Shown one piece after another: positions 1 through 8,461 of a stretch of DNA of 64,000 bases. The translations under genes and the position numbers were made by a program. Origin of the DNA: Paraglaciecola sp. 20A4 (GTDB lineage: Bacteria > Pseudomonadota > Gammaproteobacteria > Enterobacterales > Alteromonadaceae); NCBI RefSeq assembly GCF_011378905.1, contig NZ_WTPY01000010.1, positions 48,592-112,591 of the forward strand, written 5' to 3'. Under the pieces are notes generated by a model. That model worked only from the letters and a program-made list of their open reading frames with translations. It was not told where the DNA came from and searched no databases. Within the stretch, counting starts at the first letter, position 1. Every line of letters begins with the position of its first letter.

Positions 1-550
1 GAGACAAGTCATCGGTGTTTGTTTCACCGGTCACTTTAAATACTGAATAGGTGATTTTTTCTGGCATATCAGGACGAGAAGTAAACCATTCAGCATCGGC
101 CCAAGACTGTAAAACGTCTTTAGCGTATTCGTTGCCCGCCTGAGCTTTTTCTTCAACATCATGAAATGCGTCAAACATAAGCAAAGTATGCTTAAGTTCT
201 TCGGCAGCCAATTCAGCCAAGTCGTTATTATCTAAGGCCTCAACCAAAGTAACGATGTTGTAGCCGCCATGCATGTTACCCAATAACTGGATAGCCGCAT
301 CTTTACTAATAAGCGGAGACGTCGCTTCGTCATTAACGATAGCGCTTAAAAAGCCTGCTTTTACATATGCAGCTTCATCTACGCCCGGTGGAACTCGCTC
401 TGATAACAACTCAAGTAAAAAGTCACCTTCGCCCGCAGGCGGCGCTTTAAGTAACTCAACCAAACCAGCAACTTGCTCGGCATTTAATGGTTTAGGTGGG
501 ATACCTTCGGCAGAACGTTCTTCAACATGTTTACGATATGCTTCTAACAC
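1..550 (-). CDS. acnB: Aconitate hydratase B, N-terminal part (cut by left edge)
   Basis: This is the first 183 or so residues of bifunctional aconitate hydratase 2/2-methylisocitrate dehydratase, which converts citrate to isocitrate in the TCA cycle. The visible part is the HEAT-like N-terminal domain and matches AcnB closely: it begins LEAYRKHVEER and contains PPGVDEAAYVKAGFL, GNEYAKDVLQSWADAEWF and VFKVTGETNTDDLS. The start codon is GTG at 548-550, chosen because the homologous N-terminus begins exactly there and an AGAGG ribosome binding site lies a few bases upstream. The catalytic Fe-S domains lie outside the window. A hairpin sits just ahead of the ribosome binding site. Confidence 0.96.
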   Translation of the reverse strand, partial: MLEAYRKHVEERSAEGIPPKPLNAEQVAGLVELLKAPPAGEGDFLLELLSERVPPGVDEAAYVKAGFLSAIVNDEATSPLISKDAAIQLLGNMHGGYNIVTLVEALDNNDLAELAAEELKHTLLMFDAFHDVEEKAQAGNEYAKDVLQSWADAEWFTSRPDMPEKITYSVFKVTGETNTDDLS

Positions 551-961
551 AATTAGGACCTCTTGATTGACTCAAAGAACACCGGACGTTCTTGAGTATG
601 TAAATAAAACCGGACAAGTATAAGGCTTAACGCTGTAAAATAAAAACAACCAGTTTATTTACGGCCTTATACCGGCTATTCCCTATAAAAATAGGGGTTA
701 ATAAGATGTTAAGTATCGAGAAAAAGCATTTTACTACAGCCAAAATGCGACTAAATTGAATTTTACCAATCTAATATCATCAAAAAGTGCTAGAAACTTA
801 AAAGCACTCACTCAATTTGAGTCTACTTCTTGTCTATGTCAGTTAAATAACAATTTAACGTTCGAATAAGGTTAATAAATATACCTGAATAATTAGTGTC
901 AATTTAACCCAAAAACAACAATATGTTATATATGAAATATCATTTTTATCAGGAAGATAGC
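551..961. other. Intergenic region between acnB and the SMP-30-like gene
   Basis: This is the divergent promoter region of acnB (left) and the SMP-30-like gene (right). Apart from the hairpin at 571-596 it is AT-rich and shows no coding frame and no further repeat that I could support. Confidence 0.6.
571..596 (-). promoter_or_regulatory. Hairpin in the acnB leader
   Basis: Arms CTCAAAGAAC and GTTCTTGAG surround the loop ACCGGAC on the plus strand, so the acnB transcript would form a stem-loop about 20 bases before its GTG start and directly upstream of the AGAGG site. One bulged A interrupts the stem. It could affect translation or mRNA stability. The structure is seen; the role is inferred. 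Confidence 0.4.
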
Positions 962-2047
962 ATGAAAATTTTCAAATTCAGTATTTTGCTTGCAGTTGCA
1001 TCCGCAGCCTATTTGCTCCTGTGGCCCGTTCCCATTGAACCAAAGGCTTGGCTAGCGCCAAAAGAACGTGGCTATACAGGCCCTTATACTCAGAATAAAA
1101 AGTTAGCTAATATAGACACCTTATCACTGCAAGGTCAACAAGGTCCGGAAGACTTTGCCTTGGCCAGCGACGGAACAATCGCTACTGCCACCCATTCTGG
1201 CAATATCATGCTCTTAAAGCCCGGTGCTGAACGATTTGAACCTTGGCTCAATACAGGAGGACGGCCATTGGGAATCGAATTTGATAAACACGGTAACTTA
1301 TTGGTAGCAGATGCAGAAAAAGGGTTGTTAGCCATTAATTCCCAAAGCGAGATAATCGTACTTAGCAATGAGGTGAACGGTAGTAAAATAGTGTATGCAG
1401 ATGATGTGGATGTGGCGCAAAACGGCATGATTTATTTTACAGATGCCACCACTAAGTTCTCAGCCCAAGAATTTGGCGGAACATTAGCCGCAAGCTTATT
1501 GGAAGTGATAGAACACGCGGGTAATGGACGGTTATTAGCTTACGATCCACAAAGTAAGGAAACAACAATATTGCTCGACGGATTAGTCTTCGCCAATGGG
1601 GTAGCCGTGAGTCATGATCAACAATCTTTATTGGTTAATGAGACAGGCAGTTACCGAGTCCTGCGGTATTGGTTAAGTGGTCCAAAAGCTAAACAGGTCG
1701 ATATTGTTATCGATAACTTACCTGGTTTTCCCGACAATATTGCCCAATCCCCTACTGGTGGTTACTGGCTCGGGTTTGCGTCACCTCGCTCAAAAAGCCT
1801 AGATGCATTAGACGATTCGCCCTTTCTGCGTAAAGTCATGCAGCGTTTGCCTGCATTTATGCGCCCGGGAGCCATAGATTATGGGCATGTGGTTAAAATA
1901 GATGAAAATGGTCAAGTCATTAAGGATTTACAAGATCCAAGCGGCGCATACCCGTTCACCACTGGCGTACTTGAAACGGATGACGCCATATATATCAGCA
2001 GTTTAACGGCTGATAGAGTAGGCCGAAAAAAACTAACCTTACTCTAA
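962..2047 (+). CDS. Strictosidine synthase / SMP-30-like beta-propeller protein
   Basis: The protein has 361 residues with an N-terminal hydrophobic anchor or signal (ILLAVASAAYLLLW, about residues 8-21), so the propeller is probably outside the cytoplasm. The rest matches the strictosidine-synthase/SMP-30/gluconolactonase superfamily: GIEFDKHGNLLVADA, DDVDVAQNGMIYFTDA, GRLLAYDPQS, FANGVAV, and LPGFPDNI near the fourth blade. Family members are lactonases or arylesterase-like enzymes; the substrate cannot be read from sequence. I chose ATG 962 because AGGAAG lies 7 bases ahead; an in-frame ATG at 923 would add 13 residues without a ribosome binding site. It is monocistronic. Confidence 0.85.
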   Translation: MKIFKFSILLAVASAAYLLLWPVPIEPKAWLAPKERGYTGPYTQNKKLANIDTLSLQGQQGPEDFALASDGTIATATHSGNIMLLKPGAERFEPWLNTGGRPLGIEFDKHGNLLVADAEKGLLAINSQSEIIVLSNEVNGSKIVYADDVDVAQNGMIYFTDATTKFSAQEFGGTLAASLLEVIEHAGNGRLLAYDPQSKETTILLDGLVFANGVAVSHDQQSLLVNETGSYRVLRYWLSGPKAKQVDIVIDNLPGFPDNIAQSPTGGYWLGFASPRSKSLDALDDSPFLRKVMQRLPAFMRPGAIDYGHVVKIDENGQVIKDLQDPSGAYPFTTGVLETDDAIYISSLTADRVGRKKLTLL

Positions 2048-2101
2048 GCCTTACTCTAAGCCTTAATCCAGCTTAAGACATAATTGATGGATCACCTTAC
2101 G

Positions 2102-2362
2102 TCACCCAGTCGGTGCTTTCCGCCCGTGGTCTTTTTGTTGACAGGTTGGATTTGCTCCCCAGCGCCGTTTATCATCAATACTTTTCTTTATTCTTTGCCC
2201 TGCATCGTCAGCCTGTAAAAATTTCTTAGCTCTATAAAAACACCCTACTTTTTTACCTTTAATAGGAGACATATTTTCATAGGCATCACTTCTTTGCCCT
2301 TTATTTCCGGCGTTTGGCGAGCATTTTAAGCTAAAGACGCATCTCTGGCACGTCCCTAGCAA
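2102..2362 (-). CDS. Doubtful small cysteine-rich ORF, possibly a decayed gene
   Basis: An open frame of 86 codons lies opposite to both neighbours. It encodes a Cys- and Lys-rich peptide with CQRC near the start and a basic tail. The only usable start is TTG at 2362 and there is no ribosome binding site. The frame stays open upstream for about 24 more codons with a hydrophobic stretch resembling a signal peptide (SLLTYWLLLG), but no ATG, GTG or TTG precedes that stretch before an in-frame stop. This could be a small secreted protein that lost its start, or chance. I do not recognise a family. Confidence 0.25.
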   Translation of the reverse strand: MLGTCQRCVFSLKCSPNAGNKGQRSDAYENMSPIKGKKVGCFYRAKKFLQADDAGQRIKKSIDDKRRWGANPTCQQKDHGRKAPTG

Positions 2363-2447
2363 CAGCCAATAAGTTAATAAAGAGCAAATAACGCTTATAG
2401 AGCGCTTCTCGCAAATAATTTTTTAGCTTAAGAACAAAGGAGACATC

Positions 2448-2993
2448 ATGAGTAATTCCTTGGAAAATAAACGGGTAGCTATTTTAGCCACCAACGGATT
2501 CGAGCAAAGTGAGCTTTTTTATCCGTTAAACGCTTTAAAGGAGGCTAACGTAAGTGTCGACATCATCTCGCTACAAAAAGGCTCTATTAAAGGCTGGGAC
2601 GAAGACAATTGGGGAGATTCCATTAAGGTCGACCTAACCATACAAGAAGCTAAAAGTGAAGATTACGATGCCTTGGTACTACCCGGCGGTTTGTTCAACC
2701 CGGATACGCTTCGCACCAGTAAAGCAGCCATTGCCTTTATCAAAGATTTCTTTAGTGACGAGAAACAAAGACCAGTCGCGGCGGTGTGTCATGGACCTTG
2801 GTTATTGATAGAAGCGGGAATAGTAAAGGGTCGTAACTTAACGTCTTACCCAAGTATCAAAACTGATTTACGCAATGCTGGTGCCAACTGGCAGGATGCT
2901 CAAGTGCTGATTGATGGCCAAATCATTACCAGCCGAAATCCAGATGATTTACCGGCGTTTAGCGAACAAATTATCAAAGCGCTGAATCAATAG
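2448..2993 (+). CDS. DJ-1/PfpI family protein (type 1 glutamine amidotransferase-like)
   Basis: The 181-residue cytoplasmic protein belongs to the DJ-1/ThiJ/PfpI superfamily and resembles PfpI, YhbO and YraA, stress proteins described as proteases, deglycases or glyoxalase III enzymes. The nucleophile elbow AAVCHGPW places the catalytic Cys at residue 114 and His at 115, with the conserved Glu at 19 (NGFEQ) and the LVLPGG motif at 76-81. The start has a strong AAAGGAG site 6 bases ahead. It is a single gene. The exact reaction of this subfamily is disputed, so I name only the family. Confidence 0.9.
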   Translation: MSNSLENKRVAILATNGFEQSELFYPLNALKEANVSVDIISLQKGSIKGWDEDNWGDSIKVDLTIQEAKSEDYDALVLPGGLFNPDTLRTSKAAIAFIKDFFSDEKQRPVAAVCHGPWLLIEAGIVKGRNLTSYPSIKTDLRNAGANWQDAQVLIDGQIITSRNPDDLPAFSEQIIKALNQ

Positions 2994-3397
2994 ACCGTCA
3001 TTAGCCCAATTTCCGAGACGATAACAGACGCAAATATGTGGCTGTTGTCGTTTTGCCCGCCTGATAATATATGCATAATCCCTCTTGCAACGCTTCTATA
3101 TACCCATGTGGATTAGTAAAGCCTCGCCCAACAACAGTACACCGCCCATTTACCCTATTAAATGTCGAAATTTCTTACATCTATGTTGACTAAGAATTAA
3201 GTCATAAATTTAAGTAATTGAAATAATACCCTATTTTGGGTTTGGCCTAATATGTGCTGTTCCTCGGTATATGTTTAATATTACTTAGCATACAAAATCC
3301 CATATTGGGCATTTTAACTTAACTCAATTTATTACGTCTTGATGCCATAAAACCAAGTACTTGTTGTCCGAATTGAAATTACCGGAGACTTAACACT
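2994..3397. other. Intergenic region upstream of the CHRD gene with twin CCC/GGG boxes
   Basis: No gene is visible. Two related short inverted repeats, at 3228-3241 (ACCCTATTTTGGGT) and 3299-3309 (CCCATATTGGG), stand about 70 bases apart upstream of the CHRD gene. Nothing else is supported. Confidence 0.6.
3228..3309 (+). promoter_or_regulatory. Pair of CCC-AT-GGG inverted repeats, possible operators
   Basis: ACCCTATTTTGGGT (3228-3241) and CCCATATTGGG (3299-3309) share a CCC/GGG dyad around an AT-rich core. They lie about 160 and 90 bases before the CHRD start codon, where an activator or repressor could bind. No known regulator consensus was matched. Confidence 0.3.
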
Positions 3398-3913
3398 ATG
3401 TTCAAATTTACCAGCTCAGCTCGATTTTTACAGTTAGTCATGCTCATGACAGTGATGGCTATTGCTCCGGCAAAAGCCAGCTTAATTTCTTTTTCTGCCG
3501 CGATTGATGGGCTTCAGGCCAATGCGGGAAACGGTACCGGCAGCTTAGCAACCGGCGTAGCGAATATGTGGCTTGACGATATAACGAATGACTTTTCTTG
3601 GATGGTCAGTTGGACCGGCTTGGCTGACGTAACTGCGGCCCATTTTCATGGTCCGGCAACACCCATGCAAAATGCAGGGGTTCAATTAGCTCTCGATAGC
3701 ACCATAAACCCATCCATGGGCAATGCACTATTATCAAATCAGCAAGCAACCGATTTACTGGCTGGAATGTGGTATATAAATATACACACAGCGACCTATG
3801 GCGGCGGCGAAATACGTGGTCAAGTGTTACGGGAGGTCTCTACGCCAGGCGCGTTTTCATTATTAATGTTGCCATTGGCAGCGCTAGTATACTTGCGCCG
3901 CCGCCGTCAATAA
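3398..3913 (+). CDS. CHRD domain protein with PEP-CTERM-like sorting tail
   Basis: The 171-residue exported protein has a signal peptide (residues 1-27, ending AKA-SL). It then has a single CHRD domain, recognised from AAHFHGPA near residue 83 and YINIHTATYGGGEIRGQV near 125-142; CHRD domains occur in chordin and many bacterial surface proteins of unknown role. The tail VSTPGAFSLL, a hydrophobic helix and RRRR is the three-part layout of PEP-CTERM anchors, which are cleaved by an exosortase, but the central PEP is replaced by TPG. The start has GGAG 9 bases upstream. No exosortase gene is in the window. Confidence 0.85.
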   Translation: MFKFTSSARFLQLVMLMTVMAIAPAKASLISFSAAIDGLQANAGNGTGSLATGVANMWLDDITNDFSWMVSWTGLADVTAAHFHGPATPMQNAGVQLALDSTINPSMGNALLSNQQATDLLAGMWYINIHTATYGGGEIRGQVLREVSTPGAFSLLMLPLAALVYLRRRRQ

Positions 3914-3949
3914 GTCAAACATTGTCTATCACGTTACCAAAAGTCACAC

Positions 3950-6274
3950 TTATTTAGCGTGGCTTTTAGCATTAGGCTTAGATTTCTTGCGGCTAGTGGC
4001 GTCGGCGGCAGCCGCTTTATTGTGCGGTTGATTATCACTAAAGCGGGTCAATCCTTGTTGCGCCTTTTTGGCGTTAGGCGAATGAGATCCTTTGCCTTTA
4101 GCGTAAGCTTTATTCGCTGCGCGTTTTGCGTATTCTTTGTGATCGCGCCCTTTAAGCTCGTTACGCCCCTCTGCCGGCACTAAGCACTGCGCGCCATTTC
4201 CAATCAGGTATGCCTTACCCATCTCGGTCAATGTCTTACGCAATAATGGCCAGTTGACCGGATCGTGGTAACGCAAGAATGCCCGATGCAGACGACGATG
4301 AATTTCACCTTTAGGGATCGACACATCTTCACTCTTATGCGTCACTTTATGGATTGGGTTTTTACCCGTGTGATACATAGTTGTGGCATTTGCCATCGGC
4401 GATGGATAGAAGTTTTGCACTTGATCTAATTTAAAATTACGCTCTTTTAACCATAGCGCCAGATTCAACATATCTTCATCTTCAGTGCCTGGATGGGCAG
4501 AGATAAAATACGGGATGAGGTACTGATCTTTGCCGGCTTCTTTGGTGTATTTGTCGAACATTTCTTTAAAGCGGTCATAGGTACCCATGCCCGGCTTCAT
4601 CATTTTATCAAGCGGCGCTTTTTCAGTGTGCTCAGGGGCAATTTTAAGATAACCACCTACATGATGGGTCACCAGTTCACGTACATAATTAGGATCTTCA
4701 ATGGCTAAATCGTAGCGCACGCCAGATGCAATCAGAACCTTTTTAACACCTTCGACCTTTCGGGCTTTACGATACAGCTCTACTGTAGGCGTTTGGTCTG
4801 TATCTAGATGGCCGCAAATTTCTGGCCACACACAGGATAAACGGCGACACGCCTGTTCAGCCTTAGGACTTTTACAGCGCAATTTATACATGTTTGCGGT
4901 AGGTCCGCCCAAGTCTGAAATAACGCCGGTAAAACCAGGCACTTTGTCACGAATTTGTTCTATTTCTCGAATAATCGATTCTTCAGAGCGACTTTGTATC
5001 ACCCGCCCCTCATGCTCAGTGATCGAGCAAAATGTGCAACCGCCGAAACAACCACGCATAATATTCACCGAGGTTTTTATCATGTCGTAAGCGGGTATTT
5101 TGGCTTTGCCGTAGCTAGGGTGTGGTACTCGGGCATAGGGTAAATCGAATACGGCATCCATTTCTTCGGTTTCAAGTGGATAAGCAGGTGGATTAATCCA
5201 AATAATTCTATCGCCATGTCTCTGCGCCAAGGCACGGGCACAACCTGGATTGGTTTCTTTATGCAAGATGCGAGAAGTGTGTGCGTAATGGGTTTTTTCA
5301 GCGCGAACCACATCATAGGGCGGCAATAACACATAGGTTTTATCCCACGGTTTGCGTCTTTGGGTTTTTGAGGTAAAAGGTTGTACCACAATCGGCTGAG
5401 CTTTTTGCTCTTCAATAGCAGCCTGTTTTTCAGCTTCAGAAGAGATTGCGCACTTGTCTTCAATCATCTCATAGGGACTAATGACGGGATCAATTTTTCC
5501 AATGCTATCAAGATGCGTTGAATCAACCCCTTGCCAACCAGGCAGCGGTTCTTTGCGAATAACAGCAGTACCGCGAATATCCTGCATTTGCTCGATGGTT
5601 TCACCCGCAGCAAAGCGGTGTGCCATTTCAAGCAATGGCCGTTCAGCGTTACCAAACATGAGCATATCGGCTTTAGAATCAAATAATACAGAGCGACGTA
5701 CTTTATCTGACCAATAATCGTAATGAGCAATACGTCGTAAACTCGCCTCTATACCACCAATGACGACAGGTTTTTTATAAGCTTCTTTACACCGCTGGGT
5801 GTAAACGGTTACCGCGCGATCAGGGCGTTTGCCTCCTTCATTGTTAGCCGTATAGGCATCGTCATGACGCAGTTTACGCTCAGCAGTGTAACGATTGATC
5901 ATGGAGTCCATATTACCTGCGGTTACACCAAAAAATAGGTTAGGCTCACCGAGCTGCATAAAGTCATTCTTATTGGTCCAATCTGGCTGGGAAATAATCC
6001 CCACACGGAATCCTTGAGACTCAAGCACACGACCAATCACCGCCATACCGAAACTAGGGTGATCAACATATGCATCCCCAGTCACAATAATAATATCGCA
6101 GCTATCCCAACCTAAGATGTCCATTTCTTTGCGTGACATGGGTAAAAATGGCGCAGGGCCAAAACACTCAGCCCAATACTTGGGATAAGAAAAAAGGCCG
6201 CGTTCGGCTTTCATACGCCCTACAGGTTGGCGTTTAACAGGCGATTTGGCGACAGGTTGACTCAGGTTGGACAT
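3950..6274 (-). CDS. ygiQ: YgiQ family radical SAM protein
   Basis: The cytoplasmic radical SAM protein has 774 residues, the usual size for the YgiQ family (UPF0313). The Fe-S motif [10 protein letters not shown] near residue 410 gives CxxxCxxC, followed by the SAM region ([12 protein letters not shown]). An N-terminal cobalamin-binding-like domain ([17 protein letters not shown]) comes first and a Lys/Ala-rich basic tail last. Its substrate is not known. I chose ATG 6272-6274 because TGGAG lies 4-5 bases ahead; a TTG four codons upstream overlaps that site. It is convergent with the CHRD gene. Confidence 0.93.
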   Translation of the reverse strand: MSNLSQPVAKSPVKRQPVGRMKAERGLFSYPKYWAECFGPAPFLPMSRKEMDILGWDSCDIIIVTGDAYVDHPSFGMAVIGRVLESQGFRVGIISQPDWTNKNDFMQLGEPNLFFGVTAGNMDSMINRYTAERKLRHDDAYTANNEGGKRPDRAVTVYTQRCKEAYKKPVVIGGIEASLRRIAHYDYWSDKVRRSVLFDSKADMLMFGNAERPLLEMAHRFAAGETIEQMQDIRGTAVIRKEPLPGWQGVDSTHLDSIGKIDPVISPYEMIEDKCAISSEAEKQAAIEEQKAQPIVVQPFTSKTQRRKPWDKTYVLLPPYDVVRAEKTHYAHTSRILHKETNPGCARALAQRHGDRIIWINPPAYPLETEEMDAVFDLPYARVPHPSYGKAKIPAYDMIKTSVNIMRGCFGGCTFCSITEHEGRVIQSRSEESIIREIEQIRDKVPGFTGVISDLGGPTANMYKLRCKSPKAEQACRRLSCVWPEICGHLDTDQTPTVELYRKARKVEGVKKVLIASGVRYDLAIEDPNYVRELVTHHVGGYLKIAPEHTEKAPLDKMMKPGMGTYDRFKEMFDKYTKEAGKDQYLIPYFISAHPGTEDEDMLNLALWLKERNFKLDQVQNFYPSPMANATTMYHTGKNPIHKVTHKSEDVSIPKGEIHRRLHRAFLRYHDPVNWPLLRKTLTEMGKAYLIGNGAQCLVPAEGRNELKGRDHKEYAKRAANKAYAKGKGSHSPNAKKAQQGLTRFSDNQPHNKAAAADATSRKKSKPNAKSHAK

Positions 6275-6399
6275 ACAACTCCACAAAAAAATAAAAATGT
6301 GCTTAAAATTTGACCGCAGGAGTATATACCTAAAGTGCTTTTTAGCCCAGTAAAGTCGTTCGAAAAAGGGAATTAAAGACGCGGTGACATAGAGTGTAC

Positions 6400-6423
6400 A
6401 TGCCCATCAAAATCGATGGGCAT
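6400..6423 (-). terminator. Hairpin downstream of the lytic transglycosylase gene
   Basis: Perfect 9-bp arms ATGCCCATC and GATGGGCAT enclose six bases, 22 bases after the stop of the transglycosylase gene. There is no T-run, so it may be a weak terminator or an mRNA 3' end stabiliser. Confidence 0.5.
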
Positions 6424-6444
6424 TAAGGCTATCAAAACACTAAC

Positions 6445-7716
6445 CTAAGAGTTAGTTGGTAACGGCTGGCTCATTAAGGCATCGAACACATTACGGGCAG
6501 GATAACCGTCTGCAATCATGTCCTGGGAAAGTTGAAATTGCCGAATACCACTGCGAGTACCGGGACCTAAAATACCGTCAGCCTTACCCACATCAAAACC
6601 CAGCTCATTTAATTTGTCTTGCAACTGGCGCATTTCATCCACTGTGTAACTCGGCAAATGCGGCAATGGTTTTGAGAGCGTACCTAGTCCAGCAATTCGA
6701 TCAGCAAGATGCCCAACGGCAATGCCGTAATATTCAGAGTTATTCCAACGCAAGATCACGTTAAAGTTTTTATAGGCTAAAAATGCTGGTCCGTCATGGC
6801 CCGCAGGGACTAACAATGCGCCCTTAATATCGCCTGTACCGATAGCCTTACCATCGGTACGCGTGACGCCCGCTGTATTCCAAATGGATAACGGCTTCGG
6901 GTCGTTTTTACCGGCCAGTAAATAATTAAACGATGCAGGTAAACTAACTTCCCGCCCCCATTTATATCCTGACTGCCACCCCAAATTTTTTAAGAAGTTA
7001 GCAGCTGATGCGAGGGCGTCTTTCTCACTATCCCACAGATTTATCTGCCCATCTTTATCACCATCTACCGCATATTTCATATAAGCCGATGGCATAAATT
7101 GAGTATGCCCCATTGCCCCAGCCCATGAGCCAACCATTTGCTGATCATCTAATTTTTCACGATCGATAAGAAGTAAGGCTTGCATCAATTCACTAGAAAA
7201 ATAACGGCTCCGGCGATTATCGCACGCCAATGTCACCAAAGAATCAATCACCGGACTTTTACCTTTGTAGGATCCGAAATTAGTTTCGAGCCCCCAAAAA
7301 GCTAATAAATATTGTGCAGGTACACCGTATTCTTTATTCAACTGAGCGAGGAACGCGCGATGTTTAGCCATCATTTGTTGGCCTTTCTCAATACGCCATG
7401 TATTCACGCGCTTATCAAAATAATCGGTAAACGTTTGCACGAATTCTGGCTGATTGCGATCCAGCGAAATAATTTTTTCTTTATATTTTGCGTTACCCAA
7501 TACGTCCTGAGTCACCCGCGTTGATACGCCAGCCGTTTTAGCTTGGCTTTGCAGCTCAATCACGCATTGATCAAAAAGCTCACGAGGACTGTTCCCATCA
7601 GCAACCTCTTCTTGAGGTTTATCGTTAGAAGACACCTGTGAATAGACCGGTAGACTCATGCTACCCATCAGCGACAACAAACCAATAACCGAATATCTAC
7701 TTAACACTGTATGCAA
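6445..7716 (-). CDS. MltB-type lytic murein transglycosylase with peptidoglycan-binding domain
   Basis: The 423-residue periplasmic enzyme cleaves the MurNAc-GlcNAc bond of peptidoglycan to give 1,6-anhydro ends (GH103). It has a signal peptide (residues 1-26, ending VYSQ). The transglycosylase domain carries the catalytic Glu144 in FWGLETNFGSY and GAMGHTQFMPSAY, and a C-terminal PG_binding_1 domain spans about 355-415 (LQDKLNELGFDVGKADGILGPGTRSGIRQFQ). There is no lipobox, unlike true MltB. The start is TTG at 7716 with GAGAG 6 bases upstream; a GTG three codons later is an alternative. Confidence 0.92.
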   Translation of the reverse strand: MHTVLSRYSVIGLLSLMGSMSLPVYSQVSSNDKPQEEVADGNSPRELFDQCVIELQSQAKTAGVSTRVTQDVLGNAKYKEKIISLDRNQPEFVQTFTDYFDKRVNTWRIEKGQQMMAKHRAFLAQLNKEYGVPAQYLLAFWGLETNFGSYKGKSPVIDSLVTLACDNRRSRYFSSELMQALLLIDREKLDDQQMVGSWAGAMGHTQFMPSAYMKYAVDGDKDGQINLWDSEKDALASAANFLKNLGWQSGYKWGREVSLPASFNYLLAGKNDPKPLSIWNTAGVTRTDGKAIGTGDIKGALLVPAGHDGPAFLAYKNFNVILRWNNSEYYGIAVGHLADRIAGLGTLSKPLPHLPSYTVDEMRQLQDKLNELGFDVGKADGILGPGTRSGIRQFQLSQDMIADGYPARNVFDALMSQPLPTNS

Positions 7717-7855
7717 CTTATACTCTCACTCATTATAAATACCTGAAACCATGGGGTATCATGCTAAATCACTAGCGGAAATTAACAGATTTGGGCAGAG
7801 TTTACCTACACAAATTCAGCTTTATTTACCCCCATGATATATCAACGCAGACATA

Positions 7856-8392
7856 CTAACTGTCGTCTTCAATCCCTGCAATAACACGTCGCCAAACTGA
7901 TTCAGCCATAATGTCAGTGTTGGCTTCCACATGGTCAAGCCACGTTTTACCAATCAAGTGATCATATTCGTGTAAAAAAATTCGTGCCACAAAGCCTTCT
8001 AATCGCAGGGTAACTGGCTCACCTTCTCGGGTTTGATACTCAATTTCTACCCACTGTGCTCGGCGGATATAACCTCGTAAACCAGGAACCGACAAACACC
8101 CTTCCCAATCTTTTACGGTTTCGTTAGCGCTGTGTATCACTTTTGGGTTAATCAGTACTAGGGGTGCCATGTTTGGCGCATCGGGATACCGCGGGCTAGG
8201 TCGTGATGCAATAATCATTACGGCACGTTCGTCAAAAACCTGTGGCGCCGCAATACCTACCCCATTGGCTACTTGCATGGTCTGCATTAAGTCGTCAATA
8301 AAGGTTTGCAAGGCTGCGTTGTTAATTTCGCTGTCAGTAACAGGTTTGGCCATGCTACGCAGTATGGGTTCTCCCACTTGAGCAATTTTCAT
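7856..8392 (-). CDS. def: Peptide deformylase (stand-alone paralogue)
   Basis: It removes the formyl group from the N-terminal methionine of new proteins. All three deformylase motifs are present: GVGIAAPQ (residues 44-51), EGCLSVPG with metal ligand Cys99, and HEYDH with His141, Glu142 and His145. The enzyme has 178 residues. It is not next to fmt, so it is probably an extra copy beside the housekeeping def. I chose the second ATG (8392), which gives the usual MKIAQVGEPILR N-terminus and has a weak GAG upstream; an in-frame ATG at 8413 would add seven residues. Confidence 0.92.
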   Translation of the reverse strand: MKIAQVGEPILRSMAKPVTDSEINNAALQTFIDDLMQTMQVANGVGIAAPQVFDERAVMIIASRPSPRYPDAPNMAPLVLINPKVIHSANETVKDWEGCLSVPGLRGYIRRAQWVEIEYQTREGEPVTLRLEGFVARIFLHEYDHLIGKTWLDHVEANTDIMAESVWRRVIAGIEDDS

Positions 8393-8461
8393 ATAAATGT
8401 TCTCGATATACATTGATTCGTACAGCGTTATTGTATGCGGTTTACACTAACGCACTGATAT

